39,786 bases of DNA, from NCBI GenBank assembly GCA_018882795.1, contig VERJ01000015.1:1-39786 (forward strand). The letters are read 5' to 3'. The DNA is from Burkholderiaceae bacterium. Lineage in GTDB: Bacteria; Pseudomonadota; Gammaproteobacteria; Burkholderiales; Burkholderiaceae_A. Position numbers and translations under genes: made by a program. The notes under the pieces were generated by a model, which was not told the DNA's origin, did no database searches, and saw only the letters and a list, made by a program, of their open reading frames with translations. Positions 38,551-39,786 of the stretch are shown piece after piece. Position 1 is the stretch's first letter; each line of letters starts with the position of its first letter.

Positions 38551-39744
38551 CTATTGCCCAGGGCGCTTTAATCCATAGGGCGCCACCAGCGCCCAAATAT
38601 GCTCCGGAATCATGGACTTCATGCGACGCGGCTCTTCACGCTGCAGGTGGATCACGGTCTCCAGCGCCTTCATTTCCACCCGAGCACGGGCGAATTCCAG
38701 GCCACGCGGACCCACCTTGGGCATCAGCCAGCCCACGATGGGCCGCAGCCAATTGGGCATGCTGCGCAGGGGCAGTCCGCCTGCAGCCCGCTCGGTGTTT
38801 TTCATAAAACCCTTCACAGGGCCTTGCCGCTTGCCTGCGCTGCCCGGCGCAGCAAGGCGAATTTCATCACCCAGCAACCCCAGCAATTCTGCGCCGGTGT
38901 CATTACGCACCACCAGCCACTGCTCGCCCTCCCCGCCCATATAGCCCACGGTGATGTCCGACAACACATTCGTGTAATCCACGCAGGTGCGGCAGGTCAG
39001 CGGAAAAAAATCAGCAGGCAGTTTCGAGAGCGGCAGCATCAGAAAAGGAATGCGTTTTTTCTGCCCATCCACAAAGCGCATCTCAACGTGATAATCAGCG
39101 CAGAATTCAAGATACGTAATATGCTCGGGTCGATCCGTCAATAATTTCAGAAATTCATGAAAACGTTCGGTGGTGGTGTTATCTGAACAGGGCGTACCGA
39201 TCACATAAAGTTTCTCCAGGCCCAGCTCACGCTCAAGACTGCGCAGTGCATAGATCTGGCAGGGAATACCAATCACCGCCAAGCGCTTAAATCCCCGGGC
39301 CAGGGCCGGCGCTAATAGCGCCAGTAAGGGCGCATAGCCCATACGCATGCCACGGCATCGCGCCATGTCCTTCGGATCGGTCACCAACACTGGTACAGGC
39401 CGCCAGGAATCCTGTTCATCAGGCGCCATGGTCAACACCGCATCCACCATTTTCAATTCCAGCAGCTGCTCTGCAATGCGAGTGGTAATTCCTGTCCACT
39501 GCGCCCCCGGCGCAGGCGTTTTCAATGCAGCACGATAGAGCGTCTGATAAGGGCCGAAGAAGCGCTCATCGGCTTGATGCGGACGGCGGGTCCGGCCATG
39601 GACCTGATGCTCCAGTCGCGGGTAATCCGGAGCAATAAACTGACAGGCGGTCGCACAGCGTTTGGGTTCAGAGGACCGGGAGACACCGCAGTCCGTGCAC
39701 AGATCGCGATGAGGGGGCGGCTCAAGATGCAGCCAGCGATCCAC
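38551..39744 (-). CDS. FrhB-family iron-sulfur flavoprotein, BciB/HCAR-like
   Basis: The 397-aa product starts at GTG 39744 (no ATG upstream in frame; a stop lies 33 bases further up). It opens with a cysteine cluster CTDCGVSRSSEPKRC (C16, C19, C30) and ACQFIAPDYP, then GAQWTGITTRIAEQLLELK, RGMRMGYAPLLALLAP, IGIPCQIYALRSLERELGL, GTPCSDNTTTERFHEF and CRTCVDYTNVLSDITVGYMGG. This is the coenzyme F420 hydrogenase/dehydrogenase beta-subunit family, which includes ferredoxin-dependent divinyl (proto)chlorophyllide reductase BciB and 7-hydroxymethyl chlorophyll a reductase. The true substrate is not known. A role in bacteriochlorophyll synthesis is one possibility. Confidence 0.75.
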   Translation of the reverse strand: MDRWLHLEPPPHRDLCTDCGVSRSSEPKRCATACQFIAPDYPRLEHQVHGRTRRPHQADERFFGPYQTLYRAALKTPAPGAQWTGITTRIAEQLLELKMVDAVLTMAPDEQDSWRPVPVLVTDPKDMARCRGMRMGYAPLLALLAPALARGFKRLAVIGIPCQIYALRSLERELGLEKLYVIGTPCSDNTTTERFHEFLKLLTDRPEHITYLEFCADYHVEMRFVDGQKKRIPFLMLPLSKLPADFFPLTCRTCVDYTNVLSDITVGYMGGEGEQWLVVRNDTGAELLGLLGDEIRLAAPGSAGKRQGPVKGFMKNTERAAGGLPLRSMPNWLRPIVGWLMPKVGPRGLEFARARVEMKALETVIHLQREEPRRMKSMIPEHIWALVAPYGLKRPGQ

Positions 39745-39755
39745 TAACGCACCGC

Positions 39756-39786
39756 CTAGGCCCGCAGGCCGCGATCAAGATCGGCC
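39756..39786 (-). CDS. Possible C-terminus of the next upstream gene (fragment)
   Basis: One minus-strand frame is open from the window edge to a TAG at 39758-39756 and reads ADLDRGLRA. It would end 11 bp before the GTG start of the FrhB-like gene, a normal operon spacing. Ten codons are too few to name a family, and the two other frames cannot be excluded by length. Confidence 0.25.
   Translation of the reverse strand, partial: ADLDRGLRA

Overview
The window reads as a core chromosomal segment of a Burkholderiales-type betaproteobacterium. This rests on gene order (trmJ-cysE / lpxH-ppiB-TPR / cysS-accA-tilS-lysC-tRNA-Ser; trpS-dapA-bamC-MBL; pyrG-kdsA-eno-ftsB; lexA-imuA-imuB-dnaE2), on the protein flavours, and on a GC content near 58% by eye. 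No plasmid, prophage, CRISPR array or classical insertion sequence is visible.

Layout. The left edge (1-250) carries the 5' end of a sulfite/nitrite reductase gene (cysI-like, minus strand). Then come two lower-GC minus-strand genes, a secreted metallophosphoesterase and a DUF4337 membrane protein, which lie beside tRNA-Ser(GCT). From 2.2 to 7.0 kb a minus-strand housekeeping block encodes aspartokinase, TilS, AccA and CysS, with tandem hairpins between cysS and accA. From 7.0 to 9.0 kb plus-strand genes encode a TPR protein, cyclophilin and LpxH. cysE and trmJ (minus) follow, then suhB, mutS, a RoxA-like cupin oxygenase and a tiny lipoprotein (plus), closed by a strong bidirectional terminator. 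From 15.5 to 20.3 kb the minus strand carries a YycJ-like metallo-hydrolase, bamC, dapA, trpS and a PHP phosphoesterase. A gamma-carbonic anhydrase and Hsp33 are on the plus strand. From 21.8 to 27.5 kb the minus strand carries ftsB, eno, kdsA, pyrG and the scoAB CoA-transferase. From 27.6 to 30.9 kb the plus strand carries ETF-quinone oxidoreductase, a class II aldolase, a 4-OT tautomerase and a LeuE exporter. A TehA/SLAC1-type transporter diverges from an SOS-controlled mutagenesis cassette (lexA-imuA-imuB-dnaE2, 32.1-38.0 kb). The right end has a UspA protein and an FrhB/BciB-like iron-sulfur flavoprotein.

Functions. Most genes serve core metabolism (Lys/Met/Thr precursor supply, cysteine, fatty-acid initiation, LPS/Kdo, CTP, glycolysis), translation (tRNA-Ser, TilS, TrmJ, CysS, TrpS) and the envelope (BamC, LpxH, KdsA, FtsB). 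A second theme is mutation control: mutS repair and the LexA-regulated ImuABC translesion system lie in the same window.

The most unusual signal is a short palindromic repeat built on GGTGTCTGACACC. It sits in frame inside three unrelated essential or repair genes: trmJ (half copy, 9995-10019), mutS (43 bp, 11947-11989) and dnaE2 (43 bp, 36274-36316). Its palindromic core encodes the same tetrapeptide, Val-Ser-Asp-Thr, on either strand, so it can enter a gene in either orientation. It lies in a loop or linker in every case. It looks like a protein-invading mobile palindrome, similar in logic to the Rickettsia palindromic elements. A second, separate hairpin repeat (9022-9053 and 23551-23584) lies just after stop codons and shows a compensatory base-pair change between its two copies.
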